Of a DNA stretch of 64,000 nucleotides, positions 23,506 to 37,577 are shown one piece after another. The stretch spans positions 372,001 through 436,000 of the forward strand of contig NW_026611593.1 of assembly GCF_028502605.1 (NCBI RefSeq), in the 5' to 3' direction. Each line of letters starts with the position of its first letter. Position 1 is the stretch's first letter. This stretch comes from Trichoderma breve (lineage: Eukaryota; Ascomycota; Sordariomycetes; Hypocreales; Hypocreaceae). Position numbers and translations under genes: made by a program. The notes beneath the pieces were generated by a model. The model worked only from the letters and a program-made list of their open reading frames with translations, was not told where the DNA came from and searched no databases.

Positions 23506-25687
23506 ATGCAAAAGAATGCCTGCATTTCGTGCCGTACGTCGAAGCTTCGGTGCTCGTTGGAGACATTTGCAGAGCATAACAAGTGTAAGCGCTGCTTCAC
23601 CACCAACAACGACTGCATTTTCAAGACCGTTGCGCCAAGACAGAGGAGGAAGCGCACCGATACGCGCGTCACAGCTTTAGAACAACGCCTCGCAGAGCTG
23701 CAGGCCTCAATAGACTCGCAAAAGTTGAGACGGTACGACAATGGCATAGTGCGCACCACAACCAGCAGGAGTGTCCTCCAGGCACCGCCGCCAATATCTC
23801 AACTTGTCAATGCTAGTGAGACTGCAGCGCTAGTTGAAGACAGAAAGTGGCTGCTTCAAGAACAAGAGGACAGAGGAAAACTGGCGGATCATTGTCACTT
23901 GCAGTCGTCGCTGGAGACGGTGCTTGCCTCGAATCTACTGTCAACAAGCAAAGCTATAGCTCTATTCAACGACTTTGCCAGCAATGTCCTCCCTCAGTAT
24001 CCAATCGTGGCCTTTTCCAGTTACGAAAACTTTGACTGGCTGAGGAGACGCCAGCCTACGTTACTCTTTGCGGCCATCACCGCAGCATGCAGAGCATCTG
24101 ATCCAGTCCTCTTTCGAAAGCTTCATCTCCAATTACGAGGTGACCTATCAGAGCAGGTCATGGTCCGTGGGCACAAGTCTGTTGAGCTGGTCCAAGCCAT
24201 TCTGGTAATGGTTGAGTGGTACGACACACCCGACGACATGGTGCAATTGAACTTTTACACATGGATCCAGATTGCAGGCTTAATGGTGCGTGAGCTGGGT
24301 CTCTGGCCCTGGAACGAGGAGATTTCAGCCGTGGAGCATACCGCCGTTGAGTGGCGCACGTCATTTGCTGCCTATCTAACCATGTCGATGTAAGCGACCT
24401 GTTGCATCCCTTTATTTTCTTTCTCCTTTGAGGTGTTTGTTCACCTCAACGGACACATTATGGAAAGATTGCTGACCCGACGGATAGTGCCGCTGTTAGC
24501 CTCCGTCGACCAATGTCATTGGTTTGGACTGAAAGTATGCGGAAGGGGTTGGATGCTTTCGACAAGGACAGTGTGAACGACAATGACAAACGATTGGTTG
24601 CATGGGTGAGGCTGCAGATGATAGCAGAGGGCGTCGAAGCATTGAGAATCAAGGTACATGCATCATTGGCGCTGCCTGGAGCTGATGCTGCAAGTCCTGT
24701 CGATCAGCATACTATCTCGTCACTAGAGAGCCGTTTTGCTAGATGGAGAGATGCTGCTCAGCCTGTACTGAACGGTAAGGGGCTTTGTCTTGGGTCCAAA
24801 CCCAGTTTCACTGCCTACCTGGAGTGGCTTGGTGGTTTTAGCTAACGAGTACACACATGATAGGCTCGCTCCGGATGCATTTCTTTTACTGCCGCATCAA
24901 ATTTTATGAGCTGGCCGTCACATGCAGTCCAACAAGCTCAGCAACACACCCAGAGACGCAGCCACCGGGCTTGGCAGTTGTTAGGGATATGGCCTACATC
25001 CGAGCCATCATGTCTCTCATACAGTCTAGTCATTCAGCTCTGGATACCCTGGTACTTTTTGACATTGCAACGTATCGCCGCTGTCCCACCGTCACCAGCA
25101 TCCGGGCACTTTATGCACTGCAGGAGATTATCACAGTATGGAAGTCGGTATACCATCAACGGGGATATCTGTCCGAGTTTGTGAACGAGGAGGTGCTGGC
25201 ACTCTCGTTCTACGCCAGGCAGACGGAAGAGTTCTTTAAGCAGGCAACAGGGACAGAAGGGTTCGCCATTCCAAAAATGGCACTCAACGCGCTGGCTAAT
25301 GTCTTGTTCTCTCTCGGAGATATGAAGAGTCACAAAAGACGATACCGGGTACAACAGCCGGAGCTTGTTGGCCAAGAAAAGCAGCAGGGACCAGTCAGAG
25401 CGCCACGTCGGATGGCCAATGACCTGGACGTAATCTTAATTATTGACCTGGGCAACATCCAGGCGCCATCTGCGGAGCATGTCCAGGCCCAGGGCCAGGG
25501 CCAAGAACGGGAGCAAGACCGGGACTGGGATGATGTGCGATCGGATACAACACTAGAGTGGCCGCCGACATCCAGTACCAATGACGGGTTCAGCGTTACG
25601 CTGGGAGATGTGCTTTTGGCACCAGAATTAGAAGCCATGACGGCTCCAGATTCGGTAATTGACCCGGGCTGGTTATTGTCAGAGTGA
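23506..25687 (+). CDS. Zn2Cys6 transcription factor, 664 aa
   Basis: Three exons, 23506-24389, 24488-24774 and 24864-25687, give 664 aa in frame. The zinc cluster starts at residue 6: ACISCRTSKLRC, a 10-residue loop, then CKRCFTTNNDC. A short coiled coil follows (RVTALEQRLAELQASIDSQ, about residues 53-71). The middle region is the fungal transcription factor domain type: LLSTSKAIALFNDFASNVLPQYPIV, then LLFAAITAACRASD. This arrangement is typical for regulators of the Leu3/War1-like class that act in the nucleus, but the target cannot be told. It faces a divergent acetyltransferase. The C-terminal part is acidic and Gln/Arg-rich, perhaps an activation region. Confidence 0.9.
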
Positions 25688-27766
25688 CGGTGAGTGTGTC
25701 GATCTGGTTGATCCATGCAACTGCAGTACATGCGAGATGGGAATATGCACGCAGTATGCAATGTTGTTCTGATGAGGAATAGCTACGAGCACGGAGTACC
25801 TACAGTACAGTAATGAGACAGATTTTGTTAGCCGACGAATCAGACCCTGCCCATCATTTCGTTTCCATTTTCGCCCATTTTCCTGTCCTTTTAAACGGTG
25901 ACGATGTGGTGTTGAAGAGTTAGTTCCCCGGTCACAAAGTGAAACCCAGCAAACAGACTAATGCAGTGCAGACAAGGATGCTGCTCGTTGAAGTGAGGCT
26001 GGAAAAAAGGAAGGCAAAGGAGTATGTCACGACGGAGGTTCGTTATTGGCCAGCCTAGGTTCTTGTTGTTTGATTTGGTGCTCCTGTTTCAAATGGTTGA
26101 CGCTCTTCTCACCGGCTTTGCACGACACCCCGGATGGAAAAAAAGACAGCCACAACTGCCGGTCTGTCTGTGTCACCAGCACCGCAGATTAAACCGAAGA
26201 GGCCATGGCGTATGACCCGTGCTGTACATGGACTTGGAATATTTGGATTCAGGAGAATTTGGACAGAGGAGGCTAAGCCAGCCACATGAAAAAAAGGAGC
26301 ATGCATGTGGTTTTGATGCTGGTTGTAGCGTTCAAATACACGTATCAGAAGTGCAGCAGATGAGATGGAGGCTCTTATAGACTGCCTACATGTACATTTG
26401 CCTAACGTGTAAATGTGCATGTGCCAATTCACCTCCTTCTGTAGATGTAGGTAACTGGTACACAGAAAAGCAGGTGCCGCGCTACGGGATGCCGCGGTTC
26501 ACGATACCACAACGGCAAAGCATCGCCAATCTCAATCTAACCGTTGCGACCCTCCCGCCGGGTACGAGATTTTAGCGTGGGCATGGCCAACAATGCAAAG
26601 AAACAAACAAACCGATGGTGCCGGAGTGGCTGCGGCTGAGGGCAGGGGTGGCATTTCCACTGTATACAAGGACAAGGGTCTGGATCTGGCTTCAGGATTT
26701 TGTTTCTTTGTCTGGACGGACGGGAGGATCTAGGCTAGAACTGAGACAGAGGGTACATGCTCGTATGTAGCTAGAGGTTCTGGTCGAGTTTGTCTAGGGC
26801 GCCTCTTTCTGGACGTCTTGAGAGTGCTTGAGTGCTAAACGGTTCATTCATTCATCCCTCTTGTCTTGTTTGGGGGTTTTCAGCTAGGCTAGTAGTAGTA
26901 TCTCGTGCATGCATTCTACGTGAAACGCTGAGAGAGAGAGAACCCTGGAACTCAAGTCATTCTAGGCTGTCAGTATCCAGATACACTAATGTGCTTTATC
27001 CTTATCTGGTCTGCACTGCATACAACAGGATTGCCTCGGCGGATCTCAGCTCATGACTCGAGCCACTTCCTCCCCCCCGAGCGACGGACAGATCCCGAAC
27101 CATCTCCACGATGCTATTGGAAACTTGCGTGTTTTGAGATACCCTCACACTCACTGTCAGGCATTCCCGGTTCCCGGATCTCGTACACAGTGTCTCTTAT
27201 CTCCTGCGCACATGCGCTAAAATTCATCTGCGCATCCACAACCCACCGACATGGGGTACCTAACGGTCACTAAGCCATCTTCAGAACTGCCTGAGACTTC
27301 CGCAGCCAATCACAGACTTCTCAGATCCACTGCGAAATCGAGGCTAATGCACCACGTGATTGCGCCATTCCCTTTCGGACAGCTCCCGCCGTGCCTGCTC
27401 AAGCTTGGTCTTGCTCAGTGCTCTCAGCCCCACCAAGGGCCGCTGTCTCTCTCTACCGTTTCGAGATGGACAGCAGCTCGGCCATCTGCACCGTTGGATC
27501 GTCGCCTTGGCAGCTGGAAGCACCAAAAAGTGCCTTTTCCCATCATCACTTTCGTTGCTTTTCTCCATTTTCTTTCTCCTCATCTCTCCCCCTATTATTC
27601 CCTCTCTCATCTAGTTTGACACTGAGTTTACGTATATATAACCTTCGATACCGTCTCTCTATTGTCTCTCCACCGTCTCTCCGCGTTTTCTCCTCGATTT
27701 CCCATAATCACCGCGAAAAAGGAGAGTTGGAGAGTCTCAAAGAGCTAAAAAGGGGGGATTAACAAC
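25688..27766. other. 2.1 kb without a gene, upstream of a regulator
   Basis: I find no supported gene. The last 500 bp look like a promoter: a CCAAT box near 27304-27308, a CACGTG E-box near 27353-27358, long C/T-rich tracts from 27540 to 27710, and a TATATATAA element near 27633-27641, about 130 bp before the ATG at 27767. The open frames in the C/T-rich stretch are compositional. Confidence 0.5.
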
Positions 27767-30700
27767 ATGGACGATTCCGTCACTCCCCAGCGGTTCAAAT
27801 ATGCGTGCACCGAATGCCAAAGGAGGAAACAAAAAGTACGCCACGAGTCACAACGCCCAGCAGTTCTGGATACCTTATATTAACCTCTTCTGCCATCCAG
27901 TGCAATAAAATCTTCCCTTGTGTACACTGCAAGTCTCGAGGTGTCCAACGCAATTGTATCTTCAAAGAAAAGCCAGCGAAACCAGCTAATCCACCACCAC
28001 AAGCGAGCGGTGCTACTACAAGCAAGACAACCGTTGGAGTCGGAGCTTCCAAGAAACGGTATCGCGGCAGTAGCGAAGACTCTAGTTCCGACAATAACTC
28101 TGACGTAGACACTGGTAATGGAGGACTCGATTCCGTTGGACAGAATGTCGCCCCTGTGGACTCGGATAATCCAGGTTCCCTCGTACCTGAGCAGTCCAGT
28201 GGTCAACTTACGCAGCTTTCTCCCGATACACAGGTAAGACCCCTTGTCGAATCATCAGATTGACTAGTGGAAGAAAATCCATACTTATGCGGACATTTTC
28301 CTTTCCAGATGAGACAATCCCGACCTCGACGCAACAAGCAGTACCACATTTCAGCCGAGGCCTGCACCGAACTGCGCTCTGCACTCGCCATTATTCCAGA
28401 AGACCGGAATCACGTAGGTATGTCTGCTTTTAGGGCGACCGATCTCCTCTTTTCATGTCGGACTTATGTTACAATGTTCTCTTTCGACTGACCAGACGCT
28501 GCGATTGCCCATTCACAGATGCCCTCATCCTGAGCTTTTTCCAAAACGTAAACCCGCACTATGGCATGATTCACAAAACAGATTTTGGCAGAGAGTACAA
28601 TCGTTGGTGGAAAAAAAGGTCCAGAAATAAACCGCTGCCCGTTCCATGGACATGTCTGTTACTGATGATGTGCGCGTGCGCCTGTCAGCATCTACCTGTC
28701 GACATACAGAAGAAACTCGAGAAAATGCTCGGTAATGGTTGCCAGGAGTGTACCGAGTCTTTTCATTATGCAGCGCGTTATCTCTACAGCGCCATGCCTC
28801 CCGGTCATTACCATAAGAACAATGTCTTGTGGCTCTTGCATTCAACGTATTGGTACAAAGCCGAGGCCCTGTTTGTCGAGGCCTGTCATATATTCTATAC
28901 AGCCGTTCGTGAAGCCCAAGAACTCGGTATGCTGTTTCCATAGCTCAAGTATTCCATAGTGCTGATAGCCGCTGACCTTGTCTTTGTCTTCGACTCATAG
29001 GATTCGATACGGAACGAGATACAAATGACGTACCCAACTTTGAGCTCGAAATACGGCGGAGAGCTTGGTGCGTAATCGACTCGTGGGACTGGTGAGTTTT
29101 CCACAGACGTTTCACTCGCTTTAGAAGTGCAGCACGTGCAATTGAGACGTTGTAACTTATGTATTTTCAGGCAGATAGCTTCCGGACTGTCTCGAGATAC
29201 AATGGTCGATCACAGCATGTGTAATGCGAAACGCCCCTCATTGACGTTGGAACCGGACGGAGAGTTCTCTCCTTTGATGCACATGAATATGCAGTCAGAT
29301 CTAATCCACAGACTGGCCGGCCGCTTCCCTTGCCCGGCTCAAATCAAGACACGTAGCGAGGTCATGGAATACAAAGGCATGATTGATGAGTGGATGAGGA
29401 ATTTCCCTCCAATCTTTGCGTTGACGAACCCAGACACGTCAAACGACAAGAAGCAAGCCTGGATCGAGTATCATCGCCACTACAACTACACCATGGGATA
29501 CATGATGGTCCTGAATCCATTTCGGCCGCATATGGCGTTGCCATACACCGACGAGTCTTCTGAGGAGGAGCTAGAGCTTCGTAGGATTGCGGTTGACTTG
29601 ACCCTGATGATAGTTCAAGTCCTGGACAACTGGCTAAAATTTCTCACCTTTCGGGACGGGCGATTTCATTTCATCATCTTTTCTCTTGTTGATGCCGCGA
29701 CTGTGATGAGCAACATGGTGCTCAACGACAAAGCCCAGACGCTTCCTCGCCGAGACGATGTTTACCGCGCTATCAAGACTACCTTGGTGCTCCAGAGGAA
29801 GCTTTACTTCCTATCAGGCTCTGCCAAGCTGGGGTTCAGAATTGTTCAGAGAATCGTTAGGCACCTATTTCGCTCGACACCGACAGAGTACTTGGATTCA
29901 CTGGAGAATGCTGATCATGATGACACAAATGACGATAACACGCAGCCGGTTGTATCCGATACACTAGATCAAGCCTCCAGTGGTGCGCTGATGAATGTTC
30001 AATACATTGATCCCGAAGCTCCTGTGAGCCCTGGATTGTGGGATATATCGGTCACTGAGGTCCCTGCCCCGGTGTCCGACGCTCGAACTGGATCACAGCT
30101 TGCTACTTATGCTGATTATGGAACACCCAGTCACAATAATGGTGCGACCGTGGGACCTGACGGACATACGGGCAACATAAGTCCACACATGATCTCCAAA
30201 GACCGGGCAAATACGTCTTCCCAAGATACTTTAGCTATCCCCGCAACATTTAACTCTGCTGAACCCACGGCCTCTACTACTGGTAACGGGCCTGTACCCG
30301 TGGACTACTCATCATCAGCATCTCTACCTTCAGTGTCATCTGCATCTCCAAGCTATGTTACGGCCTTGACCCCCGAAAGTACTGCAGGTACAGCCGCACC
30401 TGTTGAATCTACATTGTCCGGGCACGCCCCCGTTTCACCGTCGGGCTATGTTTCTGCCGCATCTCCAAATGTTGCTGCGGCCCCGTCTTCAGGCCCCATT
30501 ACATCTGGGTCTCCGTACTATATTGCGACGACACCCGTTTACTTTGGGCCTGTCCCGGCTGGTCAAGTCTCGGATACGTCGCTGAGCAATATTACCGATG
30601 CTTCTTTGCCCTTGGGCAATATTGTTGATGGGCCTTTGCCGTGGGGCAATATCATTAATACCTCTTTGCCGTTAAACAACACGGCTGGTGCGCCTTTGAA

Positions 30701-31379
30701 CGGTGCCCTAGATTATTCTGCATTCTATGCCGCAGGTGCATCTCCGGTTTATAATTCTACCATGCCAGCTTATATTGACCCTGCATTCCTTTCGACACTT
30801 AGCCCATCTGCAGCTTCTGAGGACATCGTGGCTACCTCTATGCCCAATATCGGGCCCATCACAGGATTAACACCTCCATCTTTTTCTACAATCATTCCGG
30901 ATACCACCACTTACGACACTTCCACGCCACACCTTCCTTGGCCGGGTTATAATGATGCAGGACTGTATACCACGCCAAAGTCTCATGAAGCTTCTATAGG
31001 GTATGACATTAACGCGCCATTGAATGCGCCCTCGACTTATGCTACTCCCGCCTCATACAGCTCCCCGGAAGGCCATGCAAGCACTGAACACAGTTTGAAT
31101 CCTCCAACAGGATACGACACGCCTTCCTCCGTTTTCTTTACAACCAATAATACCACTTCTGATATTTACACGTCACCTTCGGAGGGTTATGCATCTCCGG
31201 AGAATCATGCTGCACTAGGGGATTATACCACTTCAACATCCGCCGGAACTGCTCTACTTTACTCAGACGAGGATTACAATGCCCATACGGTCTCCACGGT
31301 GTATGAGACTCCAGAGTCTTATCACACTGCGCCGTCTTCTGCCACACCTGAAAATCACTCTAAATCTCCCGATATCTAG
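27767..31379 (+). CDS. Zn2Cys6 transcription factor with long S/T/P-rich tail, 1072 aa
   Basis: Six exons, 27767-27835, 27901-28233, 28309-28417, 28519-28926, 29001-29091 and 29171-31379, give 1072 aa in frame. The zinc cluster is ACTECQRRKQKC...PCVHC...NC (residues 14-43) and is split by the first intron just before the third Cys. The core has the fungal transcription factor domain: DALILSFFQNVNPHYGMIHKTDF, then EIRRRAWCVIDSWDWQIASG, then LDNWLKFL. Residues from about 610 to the end form a low-complexity Ser/Thr/Pro/Ala/Tyr-rich tail, with a decapeptide repeated four times at about 810-849 (for example NITDASLPLG, NIVDGPLPWG). Such tails often act in activation or condensate formation. The domain part resembles fungal regulators with the same architecture, but the target is unknown. 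Confidence 0.9.
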
Positions 31380-32270
31380 CCACCCGTTTGAACTTGTACA
31401 TATTGACGGGACACATGAGCATGCCCTACGGGTTGATTTATCCTAACACGGGCTACATTAGCGTTATATCATCGTTTATATCACATTTTGGATCAATTTT
31501 CTGCAGTTTTTGGGCTCCATCTTAGGATTGACTGATCAAAGTCTGGAAATGTATATTTCTTTTGTCATAGTGAGCTCGGTTGAGCCTGGGGGAGGATTGG
31601 ATGTCTTTTGTACACTGCCTTAATAACCCAGATGATTTGACTGCATACATACATACTACCTTACCCAGCAATAGCATATATAGAATGTCAATGATATACA
31701 CATGTCCCCCTCCAAGATGAGTTTGTCCTTTTCTATGTACTGTACATACTTGAACCCCCTTCCAACCCGTCCTGTGTAATTGAAATTGAAATAAACGCCG
31801 TCAGCCTCAATCTCCCCGCGTCAAACCGGAGCACCTTTCCCTTTGCGTATCATGTTAAGGAGCAAGGGCAAAAGTCCCTGTTTTGCGAAACAGCACTGAG
31901 CGAAAGTGGCCTGTTTGCCTCTCTGCCCCACCAAATCCATGGATCTTTTGTGATCTTCATGGTTAATCCTCGGCGCTGATCCTCCAGCCCGGGCCGGAGT
32001 GAAAATTTCGGGACAATTCATGTGTGAGCTGCTGTTTGCATTGCATAGCCGTGCGCAACCGCCGTCTGCAGAGGTCCAGTGACAATTGGAGCTTGGTGCA
32101 CAGCTTATCAAGGTTGAGTTGGGTGTCAATAAGAAGAAACCAAAGCACGGACAGAAACGCAAAAACCACCACCAGCGTGCAAAGCGTCCATCATTCCCAT
32201 TCCAAGTTCCAGTACGCAACTCACCACTGCTGAAACAACCACAGTAAGCAGCCTACCTACAGTAACAAGC
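31380..32270. other. Intergenic
   Basis: About 0.9 kb, the 3' flank of the regulator and the promoter side of the aminopeptidase. Frames at 31821-32219 (minus) lack a family signal. No RNA gene is seen. Confidence 0.5.
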
Positions 32271-35200
32271 ATGGGGTGGCTGCAGCCTCTCCGGGCCGCT
32301 CAAAGGTCCCCCCGCCACTCACTGACGCTGCGGCCGACCCCGCCATTCAAGCTGGAGGGGCTCTCAAGGTCCAGGTCCAGGAGCTCCTCGGGCTGGTGTG
32401 TCGCCTGCCGTGCTTCTCCTTCTGCTGCTGCATCTTCTTCCTCTCCTCATTCTGCTTCTTATACGCCGTCACCGCCTTCTCTTCGCAAAAGGCCACTCTC
32501 TTCTTCTCTTTCATTCTCCAGCTCTTCTTCATTCTCCTCTCTTTCTTCTTCTCCTCATTCCTCCATTTCTCCTCTCTCAGCATCCGCCTCTTCTTCTCTC
32601 CTCTCTTCTTCGCTCTCGCCGTCGTCGTTGTCGTCGTTCCCGCGCCTTCGTCTTGCTCGACGCCCTCCTGTTGCTCCGACTCCCTCGTCTGCTCGCTTCT
32701 GCTCCGCCATGTGTCGATCCAGAGCTGGTCTCGAGGGCTCAGCCTCGGCTGCCGTCCAGGGCCGCGAGCTGCTGCCCGCCAACGTGATCCCTCGTCACTA
32801 CCACCTGACTGTCGAGCCCGACTTTGAGAAGCTGACGTACAACGGCACTGTCGTCATCGACCTTGACGTGGCCGAGAACTCCAACTCCATCTCCCTCCAC
32901 ACTCTCGAGCTGGATATCCACGGCGCAAAGCTCTCCTCTGGTGGCCAGGCTGTTAGGTGAGAAATCTGTCCTTCTGCCATTGCGCAGCTCCATTCGTTAC
33001 AAAGACAATTAGACGTGCTAACCATTACGCGTGCCGTCTCAACAGTGCCACGCCTGCCATCACCTACGATGAAGCTACCCAAGTGACCAAGTTCGACCTT
33101 GGCGGCTCCCACACCCTCACCAAGGACACCAAGGTGCAGCTGGAAATCGAATTCACCGGCCAGCTCAACGACAAGATGGCGGGCTTCTACCGCTCTACAT
33201 ACAAGAGACCAGATGGTACTGAGGGCATCTTGGCCAGCACCCAGATGGAGCCCACCGACGCCCGCAGAGCATTCCCCTGCTTTGACGAGCCGGCTCTCAA
33301 GGCCAAGTTCACCGTCACGCTCGTTGCTGACAAGAACTTGACGTGCTTGAGCAACATGGACGTTGCCTCCGAAACTGAAGTTCAGTCCAAGATTACCGGT
33401 GGAACCAGAAAGGCTGTTCACTTCAACCCCTCACCTCTCATGTCCACCTATCTCGTCGCCTTCGTTGTCGGCGAGCTCAACTACATTGAGTCGCGAGACT
33501 TCCGAGTCCCCGTCCGAGTCTATGCTCCTCCCGGCCAGGATATCGAGCACGGACGCTTCTCCGTCGACCTCGCCGCCAAAACTCTTGCATTTTACGAAAA
33601 GGCTTTTGGTGTCGACTTCCCCCTGCCCAAGATGGATCAAGTCGCCATTCCCGACTTTGCTCAGGGAGCCATGGAGAACTGGGGTCTGGTCACTTATCGA
33701 GTTGTCGATTTGATGCTCGACGAGAAGGCGAGCGGCGCTGCCACCAAGCAGCGTGTGGCCGAGGTTGTCCAGCATGAGCTGGCGCACCAGTGGTTCGGTA
33801 ACTTGGTCACCATGGACTGGTGGGAGGGTCTCTGGCTCAACGAAGGCTTCGCTACCTGGGCTTCGTGGTATTCCTGCAACATCTTTTACCCCGAGTGGCG
33901 CGTTTGGCAAACATATGTCACGGATGATTTGCAGTCTGCTCTGTCGCTCGACTCCCTCCGAAGCAGCCACCCGATCGAGGTGCCCGTCAAGCGTGCTGAC
34001 GAGATCAACCAAATTTTCGATGCCATTTCCTACTCCAAGGGATCCTGTGTGCTCCGCATGATCTCTACATACCTTGGAGAGGACAAGTTCTTGGAGGGTG
34101 TCCGCAAGTACCTGAACAAGTACGCCTATGGAAACACCCAGACTAGCGACCTATGGGACTCCTTGGCCGAAGTCAGCGGCAAGCCTGTCCACGAAGTCAT
34201 GACTGCTTGGACCAAGAAGGTCGGATACCCAGTCCTCACTGTCACCGAGAAGGAAGGCGAGAGCTCTATCCACGTGAAGCAGAACCGCTTCCTTCGTACC
34301 GGCGACGTGAAGCCCGAGGAAGACACCACCCTGTACCCTGTCTTCTTGGGCCTCAAGACCAAGGATGGTGTTGATGAGACCATTGCCTTGAAGGAGCGAG
34401 AGCAAGAATTCAAGGTGCCCAGCACCGACTTCTTCAAGCTCAACGCCAACCACACTGGAATCTACCGAACACTCTACTCTCCTAGCCGCCTGGAGAAGCT
34501 GGGCAAGGCCGCCAAGGAAGGTCTTTTGTCCACAGAGGACAGGACCGGCATGATTGCAGATGCTGCCGCACTCTCCAGCTCTGGTTACGGAAAGACGTCT
34601 GGCGTCCTTAACCTTCTCAAGGGATTTGACGCGGAGACGGAGTTTGTTGTGTGGAACGAGATCATCTCTCGGATTGGATCGATCCAAGCTGCCTGGCTAT
34701 TTGAAGACCAAGCTGTTCGAGACGGTGTCCGGGCATTCTTGAGAGAGATTGTCAGCTCAAAGGCCCATGAGCTTGGATGGGAATTTTCCGATTCAGACGG
34801 TCATGTTGAGCAGCAGTTCAAGGCTACACTTTTTGGCAGCGCTGGCTTGAGCGGCGACGAGAAGATCATTTCAGCCTCCAAGGACATGTTTGCCAAGTTC
34901 ATGGCTGGCGATAAGTCGGCGATTCACCCCAACATTCGCAAGAGCGTCTTTGCAATCGCCCTCAAGTTTGGCGGCAAGGAAGAGGTAAGTTTTTTGATCC
35001 CATCCTCCCCGAGTAGTAGGGAATATGCATAGATATGAAATTGTACTGACATTATATGCGCGTAGTATGACCAAATCATTGGGCTGTACCATTCCTCGAC
35101 CAACAGCGATGAGCGCAACACCTGTCTCCGATCTCTAGGCCGAGCCAAGGACCCCGAGCTTATCAAGAGGACCCTGGCCCTGCTGTTGAACGGCGAGGTC

Positions 35201-35539
35201 AAGGACCAAGACATTTACATGCCTGCTGCCGGCCTGCGCACCCACCCCGAGGGTATCGAGGCCCTGTTTACCTGGATGACGGAGAACTGGGAGGAGCTCT
35301 ACAAGCGACACCCACCTACCCTGCCCATGCTCAGCTCCATGGTGTCGCTGCTGACATCTGGCTTTACCAAGCCAGAGCAGCTGGCCCGCGTCGAGAAGTT
35401 CTTTGAGGGCAAGAACAACAACGGCTACGACCAGTCGCTAGCACAGAGCAAGGACGCTATCCGATCCAAAATTTCCTGGTTGGAGAGAGACCGTCAGGAC
35501 GTGGCCGACTGGGTCAAGGCCAATGGATATTCGAAGTAG
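32271..35539 (+). CDS. ape2: M1-family zinc aminopeptidase (Ape2-like), 1032 aa
   Basis: Three exons, 32271-32956, 33046-34984 and 35066-35539, give 1032 aa in frame. The peptidase M1 hallmarks are clear: exopeptidase motif GAMENWG near residue 436, zinc motif HELAHQW at 472 with the third ligand Glu in NEGFATW, and the C-terminal ERAP1-like helical domain. It removes N-terminal residues from peptides in the cytosol or mitochondrion. The fungal homologues usually start near the ATG at 32709 (residue 147, MCRSRAGLEG). The first 146 residues are Ser/Arg-rich with almost no acidic residues and could be a mitochondrial presequence; the DNA there is C/T-rich and open in all three forward frames. 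A long and a short form, from two starts, are likely. Confidence 0.95.
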
Positions 35540-35819
35540 GTGGACTCACTCCTATCTCAAGGGATATATCACGGGAATGGAAATAAATGAAATAAAAAGA
35601 GAACGGGACAAGGAATTTTGGCCGGTCTTTGAGCATATGATACCAGTTTACCATTGCTAATACACCGTGATGAAGATATATGTTGCCGTATAAGTTGTGA
35701 CGTGTTGTCTGCATAAAAACTAAAACTGCTCGTCTGAGAATTTGTGTACATGCCTGTGTCCAAAGTATATAAAACAGCTAAATCATAATACGCCGAACAC
35801 TTGCCTACTCAAAACGCAA

Positions 35820-37577
35820 TCATTCTTTTAAAGTGACGTTTGGAAGAAGCCACCAGCACACGCCGCCTCCGACAATCAAGGCGGTAACAATCGGCTGCAG
35901 AACCTGAACACCAGCACTAGTTGCAATGAGGCCGGTGAACGAGGGAAAGATGGCGGCACCAGCTTGTGCCAGGACAAAAATGAGACCTGATTCACGTCAA
36001 CTGTAAGCAAACCACTCTCGAGTCTTGTCCGTATAGGTATTACTTTAGAGGAGAAAAGAAAAAGAGGAAACCATACCTAGTCCCGTAGACTGAACCTTTC
36101 TCGGGATGATCTTGGCCGACACCCTCATGCCCGTGGCAAAGTAAGGCCCGAAGAAGAAGCCCATGAGGGCGTACGCGGTGGCGCTGGCGACGAGGTTGGG
36201 GAGCAGCCAGAAGAGCAGCTGGAGGACGAGGGTGGCGCAGGAGTAGAGGAGGATCATGCGCTGCTCGCCGAAGCGGAAGGTTGGCTCGGCGAGGAGGGTG
36301 CGGCCGAGGACGACGCCGGCCCAGAAGCCGGTGGGGACGTAGCCGACTTGGGAGAGTTTGCCGTGGCGGTGTTGGGTGAGGTATTCGACGACCCAGCCTG
36401 TTTCTTTTTGTTAGTTGTTGTGTTGTGTTGTGTAGCTGGATGGGGAGGGAGGATGGTTGTGGAAGAAGGGCAGACGTGGAAGAATGATGAATGTGGGAGA
36501 AGGATAGAAGTGAAAGAAAGATGGACATAGAAAAGGAATAAATATAGAAGAAGGATAAATGTGAAAGAAGAATAGACATGGAAGAAGGATGGATGAGCAG
36601 AGTTGAGCGAGAGCAAGATTCATACCTCCTGAGGTGGACCAGGCACCCGACTGGAAAAAATAAAAGGCGCTCATGAGCCAGACATTCTTTAGCTTAAGAA
36701 GCTGCCCTACTTCCTCCAATGCCTCCTTGTTGCGTCTCTCTTCACGCTGTGCCTCTACAGACTGTGATTTCATCAAGAAGAGGGTATCCCTAAAGGCCAG
36801 GGCAACCGCAATTAAATTTAAAGCAGAAGTCCCAAGCGTCACGTAATACACCGTTCGCCAACCCCCTTCATGGTGCTCCTCAGCAGTAGCAATAGCCGTC
36901 GAGATGAGTGGCCCGACGAGACCCCCAAGCGCATACATGGCGTGGATGAAGCTCAGCCAGCGATGCGAATCCCGGACAGCGCTGACGTACGTGTTGGAGT
37001 GCGTGTCCTGGAAGGCCATACCCAGGGCCTGGAAGAAGAAGGTGGAGAAGAAGAGGGAGTAGGGAGCCCATGGACGGAGGCATTGTGCAAAGACTTGGAA
37101 GATTGCGCCGATGAAGAGGAGCTTGCCGAGGTGGAGGTGGGCTGCGAGGAAGGGGTTTGTGAGGGCTGCGAGGAGCCATCCTGCGAAGATGGCGGCGTAG
37201 CTGGTGGTTGTTTATTACTAGATAAGGGTTTGATTTGTATAAAAGTTGATGGAAGAGAAGATGGTTTGAGTGACTTACATGATGGCGATGTGACCTGTGC
37301 CAATGGAAAACGCGTCGAGAATATGCGGCACCAACGGGCCGAGAGTTGCTGAATCCAGACCGGCGCAGAAGAATGAGTACCCGGAGACTAGGATCTTGAA
37401 GATGGGTAGAGGGGGTTGAGACTCGGATGTCTCTCCGCCTGATTCTGGATCTGCGACGGCATTGGAAGAAGATTGTCCGGGCTGAGCTTCATGGATGATG
37501 GTTTCTAGTTCGATGGGAGCTGAGGAAGAGGATTGCGGCTGGTCCACGGTTACGGTGACTGTTTTGGTGCTGGACAT
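35820..37577 (-). CDS. MFS transporter, fucose-permease-like, 453 aa
   Basis: Four exons on the minus strand, 37577-37279, 37200-36626, 36397-36077 and 35986-35820, give 453 aa in frame. The first 60 residues are a hydrophilic cytosolic tail; then come about 11-12 hydrophobic helices. TM1 reads ILVSGYSFFCAGLDSATLGPLVPHI, which belongs to the FHS/fucose-permease-like MFS group (related to yeast Bsc6). A mid-loop of charged residues (MKSQSVEAQREERRNKEALEE) divides the two halves. Substrate unknown; sugars or nucleosides are possible. The second intron is 228 bp, larger than the others, and consists largely of a 17-bp tandem repeat. A 19-bp-period direct repeat sits in the promoter. Confidence 0.88.
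36459..36594. repeat. 17-bp minisatellite, eight units, in an intron
   Basis: Eight units of exactly 17 bp run head to tail from 36459 to 36594 with no indel, consensus RTGGAAGAAGGATARAY on the plus strand. Units differ by 2-6 bases. The array lies inside the second intron (36398-36625) of the MFS transporter; on the coding strand it is pyrimidine-rich. Confidence 0.85.
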